Origin: CALXCT01 sp964422185
GTDB taxonomy: Bacteria > Bacillota > Clostridia > Oscillospirales > Oscillospiraceae
Assembly (NCBI GenBank): GCA_964422185.1
Contig: CAYRAG010000026.1
Span: 1-24,902, forward strand
Direction: 5' to 3'
DNA: 24,902 nt
Position numbers and translations under genes: made by a program. The notes beneath the pieces are model-generated. The model was not told the DNA's origin. It saw nothing but the letters and a program-made list of their open reading frames with translations, and made no database searches. Positions within the stretch are counted from its first letter, which is position 1; every line of letters begins with the position of its first letter. Shown one piece after another: positions 19,067 to 24,902 of this stretch.

Positions 19067-19726
19067 TCATTCCTCCCCGGGGTTTTTGCCGGGAAACAGC
19101 GGGGGCAGAACCTCCAGCCCGGGTCTCCCCTGCCGCACACACTCCAGCAGAACGGTGAACGGACGCCTGTCCGGCGCGTGGTGGGCAAACTGCAGGCGTT
19201 TGGGCTCCAGGCCCGCATGCCGCGCCGTCTCCAGCAGCTCCGCCAGCCGCTCCGGACGGCTGCACAGGGCAAACCGTCCGCCGTTTCTCACAAGGCGGGA
19301 CGCCGCGGCGCACACCTGCGCCAGGGTGAGCGTCTCCTCGCTGCGTGCGGGGCCGCCGGATCTGCCGATGCCCAGCGGAAAGTAGGGCGGGTTGGAGATC
19401 ACCAGGGAGAATGTCCCGGCGGGAAGCAGGCGGTCATCCCGGGCGTCGCCGGTGAGAATCCGGCCCGGCAGGCCGTTCTCCTCCAGATTCCGCCGCGCCA
19501 GCTCCGCCTGGCCGGCGTCCCGCTCCACCCCGGTGAGGGAAAGTCTCTCCGCACGCTGCGCCAGCAGCAGCAACAGCACGCCGCTGCCGCACCCGAGGTC
19601 GCAGACCGGCCAGCCTGGTTTCACGGTGGCGAACGCGCCCAGAAGCAGGCTGTCCCGGCCCAGAGGAAAACCCTCCGGGGACTGGCGCAGGGTGTATCGG
19701 CCCAGATATTCTGTCTTCACCGCCAT
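19067..19726 (-). CDS. trmN6: tRNA1(Val) N6-adenosine methyltransferase-like protein (TrmN6/YabB)
   Basis: The protein (219 aa) is a class I SAM methyltransferase. It has VCDLGCGSGVLLLLLAQR for SAM binding (about residues 42-59), GVERD as the ribose-binding acidic loop, and the N6-adenine signature NPPY (in LVISNPPYFP). The N terminus has the family SPEGFPLGRDSLLLGAF pattern. GGGAGGGG precedes ATG 19726. The target in this organism is inferred from family. Confidence 0.93.
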   Translation of the reverse strand: MAVKTEYLGRYTLRQSPEGFPLGRDSLLLGAFATVKPGWPVCDLGCGSGVLLLLLAQRAERLSLTGVERDAGQAELARRNLEENGLPGRILTGDARDDRLLPAGTFSLVISNPPYFPLGIGRSGGPARSEETLTLAQVCAAASRLVRNGGRFALCSRPERLAELLETARHAGLEPKRLQFAHHAPDRRPFTVLLECVRQGRPGLEVLPPLFPGKNPGEE

Positions 19727-19787
19727 GTCCCCTCCCGCGGCGCTCCGGTCTCGCGCCCGGCGGGTTTCCGGGCTGGCGCACGCTATA

Positions 19788-19815
19788 ATCATAGCAGATT
19801 TTTCCGCGCTGGCAA
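19788..19815 (-). promoter_or_regulatory. Promoter of trmN6-rsmI
   Basis: On the minus strand TTGCCA (19815-19810), 16 bases, TATGAT (19793-19788) with an extended TGC. It lies about 60 bases upstream of trmN6. Confidence 0.7.
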
Positions 19816-19908
19816 GATCCGGGCGGGTCGATTTTCCGCGCCCGCGGCGGAAGATCCGGAAATTTTGGTCATATCGCTTAATTTTTCGCCGTTTGAACTC
19901 TGAATCTC

Positions 19909-19937
19909 TTGCACTTTGCAGATCGATGTGCTAGAAT
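19909..19937 (+). promoter_or_regulatory. Promoter of the cupin-SDR operon
   Basis: TTGCAC (19909-19914), 17 bases, TAGAAT (19932-19937) with an extended TGC. Confidence 0.78.
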
Positions 19938-19952
19938 AGGTCATAGCCCAGA

Positions 19953-19968
19953 GGGGGGAGGGACCCCC
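19953..19968 (+). other. 5'-terminal hairpin of the cupin-SDR transcript
   Basis: GGGGG (19953-19957) pairs with CCCCC (19964-19968) about 10-15 bases after the expected transcription start. Such 5' hairpins often stabilise mRNA, which fits the high-expression codon use of the two genes. Confidence 0.5.
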
Positions 19969-19995
19969 AATTTATGAGGAAAGGATGTTTTTATC

Positions 19996-20358
19996 ATGAG
20001 CTACAAAGTTACCAGAGCGGACGAGGCTGTCAAGTATGAGGCTCCCGGTCATTTCGATGTCCTCACTACCCGCCTGCACAACCCCGCTGAGGTCAACGAC
20101 GGCACTATCGTTCATGGTCTGTCCCACTTCCTGCCCGGCGGCGGCGCCAAGGTCGCTCCCGCCAACTTCGAGATGATCTACTACATCATCTCCGGTGAGA
20201 TGACTGTCGAGCTGTATGACGACAATGACAACTGCGAGAAAGTAGTTCTGCACGCGGGCGACTCCGTCCACTTTGGCAAGGGCACCAAGCGCGGCTGCCT
20301 GAACACCGGCATCGTCACCGCTCAGATGATGACCATCATGATCAAGCCCCAGGGCTGA
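19996..20358 (+). CDS. Small cupin-domain protein lacking canonical metal-ligand histidines
   Basis: The protein (120 aa) is a single beta-barrel cupin. Motif 1 aligns at PGGGAKVAPANFEMIYYIISG (47-67), but the usual HxH is replaced by non-His residues. Motif 2 aligns at AGDSVHFGKGTKRGCLNTG (87-105), with Arg99 where the His normally sits. Glu59 is near the usual Glu. It may be metal-free or use His40 and His44 instead. Codons such as GCT, ACT and GGT are common here but rare in neighbours, suggesting strong expression. The SDR gene follows 58 bases later with its own ribosome-binding site. The substrate is unknown. Confidence 0.85.
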   Translation: MSYKVTRADEAVKYEAPGHFDVLTTRLHNPAEVNDGTIVHGLSHFLPGGGAKVAPANFEMIYYIISGEMTVELYDDNDNCEKVVLHAGDSVHFGKGTKRGCLNTGIVTAQMMTIMIKPQG

Positions 20359-20416
20359 TCAGGGACAAGCGTCGAGCAAAAACATTCTAAATTATAAATA
20401 AAGGAGCGTAATTGTC

Positions 20417-21214
20417 ATGAATTATTTTGATCTGACCGGAAAGAACGCGATCGTCGTAGGCGGTTCCAGCGGCTTGGGCTATGAAGTCGCGAAAGCGCTG
20501 GCCGAGGCCGGTGCCAATGTGTGCATCGCTGCCCGCACAGAGTCCAAGCTGCAGGACGCAGTCAAGAAGCTGCAGGAAGAGACCGGTAAGGAATTCAAGT
20601 ACTATGTCATGGACGCCGGCAAGGAAGAGGATGTCGAGAAAGTGGCCGAGCAGGCGAATGCGGACTACGGCAAGATTGACATCCTGATCAACTCCCAGGG
20701 CGTGAACAAGAAGCACCCCGCGCTTGAGTTCCCGATGGACGAGTTCGATATGGTCATGCACGACGATGTCGCCTCCATCCTGATGACCTGCAAGCACTTC
20801 GGCAAGTACATGAAGGAGAACGGCTACGGCAAGATCGTGAATGTCACCTCCGTCCGCGGCAAGATCGCCACCAAGGGCCCCGGCAACGCCGCCTACTGCG
20901 CCGCGAAGGGCGCTGTGGACATGCTGACCAAGCAGCTGGCCTCCGAGTTCGGCCCCTACGGCATCACCGTCAACGCGTTTGGCCCCAACATCATGAAGAC
21001 CCCGATGATGACCAAGATCTTCGAGATGCGCGCTCAGGAAGCCGGCATCACGGTCGACGAGTATCTGAAGCAGCAGGCCGCCGGCCTGCCTCTGCGCCGC
21101 ATGTCCGATCCCGTGGACTGCGTGGGCACCGCTCTGTTCCTCGCTGCTCCCGCTTCTGACTTCATGACCGGCAACATTCTGTATCCCGACGGCGGCCTGA
21201 CTGCTATCGGCTGA
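20417..21214 (+). CDS. Short-chain dehydrogenase/reductase with a changed active-site Asn
   Basis: The protein (265 aa) is a classical SDR. The nucleotide-binding motif is GGSSGLG (15-21), and Arg40 after the second strand suggests NADP(H). The catalytic Ser145, Tyr160 and Lys164 are present (NVTS and AYCAAK). The NNAG motif is INSQG (91-95). The structural/catalytic Asn of the tetrad is Asp117 here (in MHDDVAS). A gluconate 5-dehydrogenase/KduD-like sugar oxidoreductase is possible but not established. AAAGGAG precedes the ATG. It shares the high-expression codon style of the cupin gene. Confidence 0.9.
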   Translation: MNYFDLTGKNAIVVGGSSGLGYEVAKALAEAGANVCIAARTESKLQDAVKKLQEETGKEFKYYVMDAGKEEDVEKVAEQANADYGKIDILINSQGVNKKHPALEFPMDEFDMVMHDDVASILMTCKHFGKYMKENGYGKIVNVTSVRGKIATKGPGNAAYCAAKGAVDMLTKQLASEFGPYGITVNAFGPNIMKTPMMTKIFEMRAQEAGITVDEYLKQQAAGLPLRRMSDPVDCVGTALFLAAPASDFMTGNILYPDGGLTAIG

Positions 21215-21240
21215 TTTCCAGGTCAGATAATTTCAACCGC

Positions 21241-21282
21241 AACAACCACTCTGAGCCGCCCGCTCAGGGTGGTTGTTTTTTT
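21241..21282 (+). terminator. Terminator of the cupin-SDR operon
   Basis: AACAACCACTCTGAGC (21241-21256) pairs over 16 positions, with one G-T wobble, with 21262-21277 around a 5-base loop. It is followed by a run of seven T. It overlaps the next promoter. Confidence 0.95.
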
Positions 21283-21301
21283 GCCGCCGCTGTGGTATCA
21301 T
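21273..21301 (+). promoter_or_regulatory. Promoter of the second MATE gene, overlapping the upstream terminator
   Basis: TTGTTT (21273-21278) lies in the terminator's right arm and T tract. After 17 bases comes TATCAT (21296-21301) with an extended TGG. Confidence 0.7.
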
Positions 21302-21331
21302 AACAGGCACTGTACCGGGAGGTGACGCGTC

Positions 21332-22675
21332 ATGCAGGAGAATCAGCTGCTGGAGGGGAATGTCCGCTCGACTCTGTTCCGCTTCGCCATGCCGTTCCTG
21401 GCCGCGTCGTTCCTGCAGTTTATCTACGGCGCGGTGGACATGGCCGTGGTGGGGCAGTTCTGCAATCCCTCCGCCATTGTCGCCGTCTCCAACGGCGCCC
21501 AGATCATGCAGATCCTGACCCTGATGGTCGTGGGCTTCACCACCGGCATCACGGTGCTGGTGGGACAGTATCTGGGAGACAACCAGCGCCGCCGGGACAT
21601 GGAGACCACTTTCTCCACCAGCCTGTGGGTGTGCGGCGCCCTGGCGGCTGTGCTCCTGGTCGCGCTGGTGGCGGGGCACCGCGCTCTGATCTCCCTGATC
21701 CAGGTGCCGGACGGCGCCGTGGAGTACGCCAGGCAGTATCTGCTCATCTGCTCGTTCGGCATCCCCTTCATCGTGGGTTATAATATCATCGCCTCCACGC
21801 TGCGGGCCATCGGCGACTCCAGGAGGCCCATGATCTTCGTGGCGTTCACCGCGGGACTGAACATCGTGGCGGATCTGTTTTTCGTGGCGGTACTCAGGAT
21901 GGAGGTCGCGGGAACCGCCATCGCCACCATGCTGGCGCAGGCCATCTCGTTCTTCCTGGCCTGCTCGGTGCTCCGGCTGCCCCAGTTCCCGTTCAACCCC
22001 AAAGCGCTGAAGCCGGACGCCCACCAGGCGCGTCTGCTGCTGCGGATGGGCGTTCCCCTGGGTCTGCAGAATCTGCTCACGGAGCTCTCGTTCCTGCTCA
22101 TCACGGTCATCATCAACCTCATCGGCACCAACCAGTCGGCGGCGGCCGGGATTGTGGAACGCGCCCAGGGGATCGGGTTTCTGGCCGCCAGCGCGTTTTC
22201 GTCCGCCGTCTCCGCCATGACCGCCCAGAACATCGGGGCCCGGAAGCCGGAGCGCGCCCGCCAGGCCGCGATCAGCGGCGTGGTCTTCTCCATGGTCTTC
22301 GGCGCCGTGTTCTACCTGATTCTCCGGATCTTCGGCCACGCGGTCTTCCGGATCTTCACGCCGGACGAAGAGGTCATCGCCCACGGCATCCAGTACTTTA
22401 CGATTTATGGCGTCGATCTGATCCTGGTGGGGCTTGTCTTCTGCATGAACGGCTTCTTCAGCGGCTGCGGAAAAGCCAGCTTCACCATGTTCAACTGCCT
22501 GTTCGCCACTTTCCTCGTGCGGGTTCCGCTGTCCTATCTCATCAGCATCCTGCCCGGCACGACCATGCTGCATCTGGGGATCGCCGCGCCGGCGGCCTCC
22601 GCGGTGCAGATTATTCTGCAGCTGATCTATCTCCGCTCCGGCCGCTGGCGTCAGAACACCCTGACGCAGAGCTGA
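21332..22675 (+). CDS. MATE family exporter (second copy)
   Basis: The protein (447 aa) has about 12 transmembrane segments. It begins MQENQLLEGNVRSTLFRFAMPFLAASFLQFIYGAVDMAVVGQF, typical of the NorM/DinF-like clostridial MATE group. The second half repeats the fold from about LLLRMGVPLGLQNLLTELSF. It differs in sequence from the minus-strand MATE, so it is a paralogue rather than a recent duplicate. GGGAGG precedes the ATG. The M42 peptidase gene starts 53 bases after its stop and may be cotranscribed. The substrate is unknown. Confidence 0.94.
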   Translation: MQENQLLEGNVRSTLFRFAMPFLAASFLQFIYGAVDMAVVGQFCNPSAIVAVSNGAQIMQILTLMVVGFTTGITVLVGQYLGDNQRRRDMETTFSTSLWVCGALAAVLLVALVAGHRALISLIQVPDGAVEYARQYLLICSFGIPFIVGYNIIASTLRAIGDSRRPMIFVAFTAGLNIVADLFFVAVLRMEVAGTAIATMLAQAISFFLACSVLRLPQFPFNPKALKPDAHQARLLLRMGVPLGLQNLLTELSFLLITVIINLIGTNQSAAAGIVERAQGIGFLAASAFSSAVSAMTAQNIGARKPERARQAAISGVVFSMVFGAVFYLILRIFGHAVFRIFTPDEEVIAHGIQYFTIYGVDLILVGLVFCMNGFFSGCGKASFTMFNCLFATFLVRVPLSYLISILPGTTMLHLGIAAPAASAVQIILQLIYLRSGRWRQNTLTQS

Positions 22676-22727
22676 GCGGAGTTCCGGGAGATCCCGCCAA
22701 ATTCCATCCCGCAAGGAGTCCTGCCCC

Positions 22728-23771
22728 ATGACTGATCTGTCCTCCTACCGCCAGCAGCTGCTCGGCTGCGCCTGCAGAGTGCTTGCGTGCGACAGCCCCA
22801 GCGGCTTCACCGGCAACATCCTGCGTCTGACCCGGTCCATGGCGCAGGAGCTGGGCTATCCCGCCACCGTGTCCCGCCGGGGCGCTCTGTGCGTCACCGT
22901 GGAGGGCCGGGACAGCGGGAAAACCGTGGCCTGCTACGCCCATATGGACACCCTGGGCCTCTCCGTGCGCCATATCACGGAGCGCGGGGAGCTGTTCTTC
23001 TCCCCCATCGGGCTGCCCACCCTGGCCACGCTGGACGGGGAGTACTGCCGCATCTATAACCGGGACGGGAAAGTCTTCACCGGCACCATCCTGTCCCTGT
23101 CCCCCGCCTACCATGTGTACCAGGACGCGGCGACCCGGCCCCGGGACGACCGGAATATGTATGTCCGCCTGGACGAGGTGGTAACCTGCCGGGCGGATGT
23201 GGAGCGCCTGGGCATCCGCCACGGGGATATCATCTGCGTGGATCCCAAGACCCAGGTCACGGAGTCCGGTTTTCTGAAGTCCCGCTTCATCGACGACAAG
23301 GGCAGCGTGGCGGTGCTGCTCACCGCGCTGGCGGTCATGCGGGATCTGGGCCTGAAACCCCGGTACCGCACCCATCTCATCTTCACGGTCTACGAGGAGG
23401 TGGGATCCGGCGGGGCGTGGCAGCCGGAGGCGCTGGATGAGTTTCTCATTGTGGATATGGGCTGTGTGGGGCCGGAGCTCGCCTGTACGGAGCGGCAGGT
23501 GTCCATCTGCGCCAAGGACAACGAGGCGCCCTACGACTATGAGATGACCACGCGCCTGATCCGCCTGGCGGAGGAGAACGGGGTGGATTACGCCGTAGAC
23601 GACTACCCCATCTACGGTTCGGACGCCGGCGTGGCCTGGCGTTCCGGCATCGACGCGCCCGGTGCGCTCATCGGATCCGGCGTGCACGCCTCCCACGGCA
23701 TGGAGCGCACCCACGCGGACGGACTGATGAACACCCTGCGCCTGCTGCTGCTCTACCTGGACTGCCGCTGA
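22728..23771 (+). CDS. M42 family glutamyl aminopeptidase/deblocking aminopeptidase
   Basis: The protein (347 aa) is a cytosolic two-metal peptidase, probably assembling as a large tetrahedral dodecamer as family members do. Metal and catalytic residues are visible: His72 and Asp74 in AHMDT, Asp189/Asp190 in FIDDKG, Glu223/Glu224 in YEEVGSGG, a later VDMG Asp, and His323 in SHGMERTH. It trims N-terminal residues from peptides. AAGGAG precedes the ATG at 22728. Substrate preference within the family is not clear from sequence. Confidence 0.93.
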   Translation: MTDLSSYRQQLLGCACRVLACDSPSGFTGNILRLTRSMAQELGYPATVSRRGALCVTVEGRDSGKTVACYAHMDTLGLSVRHITERGELFFSPIGLPTLATLDGEYCRIYNRDGKVFTGTILSLSPAYHVYQDAATRPRDDRNMYVRLDEVVTCRADVERLGIRHGDIICVDPKTQVTESGFLKSRFIDDKGSVAVLLTALAVMRDLGLKPRYRTHLIFTVYEEVGSGGAWQPEALDEFLIVDMGCVGPELACTERQVSICAKDNEAPYDYEMTTRLIRLAEENGVDYAVDDYPIYGSDAGVAWRSGIDAPGALIGSGVHASHGMERTHADGLMNTLRLLLLYLDCR

Positions 23772-23811
23772 GCGGCGGGGCCGGCAGACTGCATTGCGTC
23801 ATCTGAGAAAA

Positions 23812-23856
23812 AGCGCGGGGATCCCGGAGTTCCGGGATCCCCGTGCTCTGTTTTTT
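23812..23856. terminator. Bidirectional terminator between the M42 peptidase and VWA genes
   Basis: AGCGCGGGGATCCCGG (23812-23827) pairs with 23832-23847 over 16 positions, with one wobble, around AGTT. A run of TTTTTT follows at 23851-23856, and AAAAA precedes on the other side, serving the convergent genes. Confidence 0.9.
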
Positions 23857-23876
23857 ATGCGAGGTTCGGGGAGCGG

Positions 23877-24527
23877 TCAGTCGTCCTCCTCCCCGCCGCC
23901 GCGCTTCCTGTAGTCCTCCTCAATCTCGCGCTTCCAGTCCTCCGTCAGAGACCTGGAGGCCCTGGTGCTGGTAATTGCCTCGCTGACCGCGGAGAAGTTC
24001 AGGCCGATGCCCTCGCTGTCGCGCTGGAAGCGCACGGACCTGTCCGCGCTGATGCCCATGCGGGCCGCCTCCGCCGCCGCGTCGATGTTCGCGCCGAGGA
24101 ACAGAAATTCCCAGCCGTACCTCTCCTTCTGCCGCTCCAGCATATTCTTCACCCGCGGATAGGAGTACTCGTGGCTGGAGTTCTCCATCCCGTCCGTGAT
24201 GATCACGAACATGGTGTGTTCCGGCCGGTCTTCCGGCCTTGCGTACTTGTGGATGTTGCCGATGTGGTGGATGGCGCCGCCCACGGCGTCCAGCAGCGCG
24301 GTGCTGCCGCCCACGAAGTAGTCCCTGTCCGTCATCCTGGGCACCTTGTCCAGGGGCACACGGTCGTGGAGAACCTGCACCTCGCTGTCGAAGAGCACCG
24401 TGGAGACCAGGCACTCGCCGGGCTCTTTCCTCTGCTTTTCCAGCATGGAGTTGAACCCGCCGATGGTGTCGCTCTCCAGCCCGGACATGGAGCCGCTGCG
24501 GTCCAGAATGAATACCAGTTCTGTCAT
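23877..24527 (-). CDS. Von Willebrand factor A domain protein
   Basis: The protein (216 aa) is a stand-alone VWA domain with the MIDAS metal site: DRSGSMSG at residues 9-16, a Thr in FVGGSTALLDAVGGA, and Asp in IITDGMEN. There is no signal peptide, so it is cytoplasmic. The C terminus is highly charged. The start is ATG 24527, because AAAGGAGGT stands 9 bases upstream. VWA proteins of this type often accompany AAA+ ATPases or tellurite/stress (Ter) genes, but no such partner is in the window. It ends convergently with the M42 gene. Confidence 0.9.
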   Translation of the reverse strand: MTELVFILDRSGSMSGLESDTIGGFNSMLEKQRKEPGECLVSTVLFDSEVQVLHDRVPLDKVPRMTDRDYFVGGSTALLDAVGGAIHHIGNIHKYARPEDRPEHTMFVIITDGMENSSHEYSYPRVKNMLERQKERYGWEFLFLGANIDAAAEAARMGISADRSVRFQRDSEGIGLNFSAVSEAITSTRASRSLTEDWKREIEEDYRKRGGGEEDD

Positions 24528-24558
24528 GAAAATGACCTCCTTTGTTTTTTCTGTCCCA

Positions 24559-24567
24559 AGGATACCA
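24559..24567 (-). promoter_or_regulatory. Possible extended -10 promoter of the VWA gene
   Basis: TGGTATCCT on the minus strand is a reasonable extended -10, about 30 bases upstream of the start codon. No clear -35 is visible. Confidence 0.4.
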
Positions 24568-24738
24568 GAGACAAAGGGGTCTGTGGTCGCCCGGCAGGCG
24601 ACATTTGATCTATCCGGACATGAGTTCCGCACCGGCGGCGCACCGCACGGAAAAAGCGAACCCGTAAATTCGGACAGAAAAACGGCTTTTGCATTTTACC
24701 CGCGGAATGACTGAATCTACACGATTGGGGCGAGGGGT

Positions 24739-24874
24739 TAATCCAGGGGGAACCCCCGTGATTAGGCAGGGACGCCGGCCGACCCCAAAAGGGAGGAGTC
24801 AGGAAGCCAGGCATCTCATTGCGGGGCGCACTCCGCTCTTCCCCGTTGGTTGAACTGGCCGCTACAGTCCCTGC
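24739..24874 (+). ncRNA. Unidentified structured element, possibly a riboswitch-like leader or small RNA
   Basis: No gene covers 24568-24902. Three features stand out. An interrupted palindrome (24739-24764) has TAATC and GATTA outside a GGGG-gaac-CCCC core. GCAGGGAC (24766-24773) is exactly complementary to GTCCCTGC (24867-24874). CGGGG/CCCCG and other short helices lie inside. AGTCAGGAAGCC at 24797-24808 resembles the B12-box that ends cobalamin riboswitches, but the rest of that consensus (GGTG...AATCC, CCCGCCACTG) is not clearly matched. TTTTT at 24885-24889 could end a small RNA. A leader for a plus-strand gene outside the window is equally possible. Confidence 0.35.
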
Positions 24875-24902
24875 ATGTGTACCGTTTTTGGGTGCGCATC
24901 CT

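Noticed and set aside
24766..24874. SRP RNA, tmRNA, RNase P RNA or 6S RNA
   Set aside because: The closed stem suggested a small RNA, but the conserved SRP loop, tmRNA tRNA-like end and RNase P core sequences are absent, and 6S identity cannot be shown by eye.

Overview
The window is a GC-rich (about two-thirds G+C by eye) chromosomal segment of a low-copy, housekeeping-dominated region. Several features point to a Gram-positive anaerobe of the class Clostridia, probably an Oscillospirales-type gut bacterium. These are a perfect CIRCE operator at clpB, the Bacillus/Clostridium gene order rimP-nusA-rnpM-ylxQ-infB-rbfA-nrnA-truB-ribF, the trmN6-rsmI-abrB neighbourhood with a zinc-knuckle AbrB, strong Shine-Dalgarno sequences, frequent TTG starts and sigma-A-like promoters with 16-17 base spacers. 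A run of exactly 100 N and a duplicated flank show that the sequence is a scaffolded draft, most likely from a metagenome or a mixed population.

Layout: (1) 1-1056, the start of clpB on the minus strand under CIRCE/HrcA control. (2) 1195-3540, UDP-galactopyranose mutase plus a GT2 glycosyltransferase, a small surface-glycan module closed by a strong terminator. (3) 3556-4062, a flavin-binding NimA/PNPOx-fold protein. (4) 4187-6802, a three-gene TauABC/SsuABC-like importer (lipoprotein, permease, compact ATPase) with translational overlaps. (5) 6869-15663, the nine-gene transcription/translation operon from rimP to ribF, with an assembly gap at the infB start and an internal terminator-like hairpin after infB. 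(6) 15818-17360, a MATE exporter on the minus strand with a consensus promoter and an attenuator-like hairpin in its leader. (7) 17595-18173, abrB with a long structured leader. (8) 18219-19815, rsmI and trmN6 on the minus strand. (9) 19909-21282, a cupin and SDR pair with codon use typical of highly expressed genes. (10) 21273-22675, a second MATE exporter, then an M42 aminopeptidase. (11) 23877-24567, a small von Willebrand A protein on the minus strand. (12) 24568-24902, no gene, but an inverted-repeat-rich stretch that may be the leader of a plus-strand gene beyond the window.

How the genes work together: rimP, nusA, rbfA, truB and infB couple transcription elongation, 30S maturation, tRNA modification and initiation; nrnA removes nanoRNA and ribF makes FMN/FAD. 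glf makes UDP-galactofuranose and the adjacent GT2 is a plausible user of it. rsmI and trmN6 are RNA methyltransferases. No CRISPR array, tRNA, rRNA, phage gene or insertion sequence was recognised. No clear novel multi-gene system is visible. The points most worth a second look are the putative structured RNA at the right end, the GATC/GGATCC bias with its Asp-codon context effect, the metal-ligand-less cupin paired with an SDR that has an altered active-site position, the MATE leader hairpin, and the infB gap artefact.
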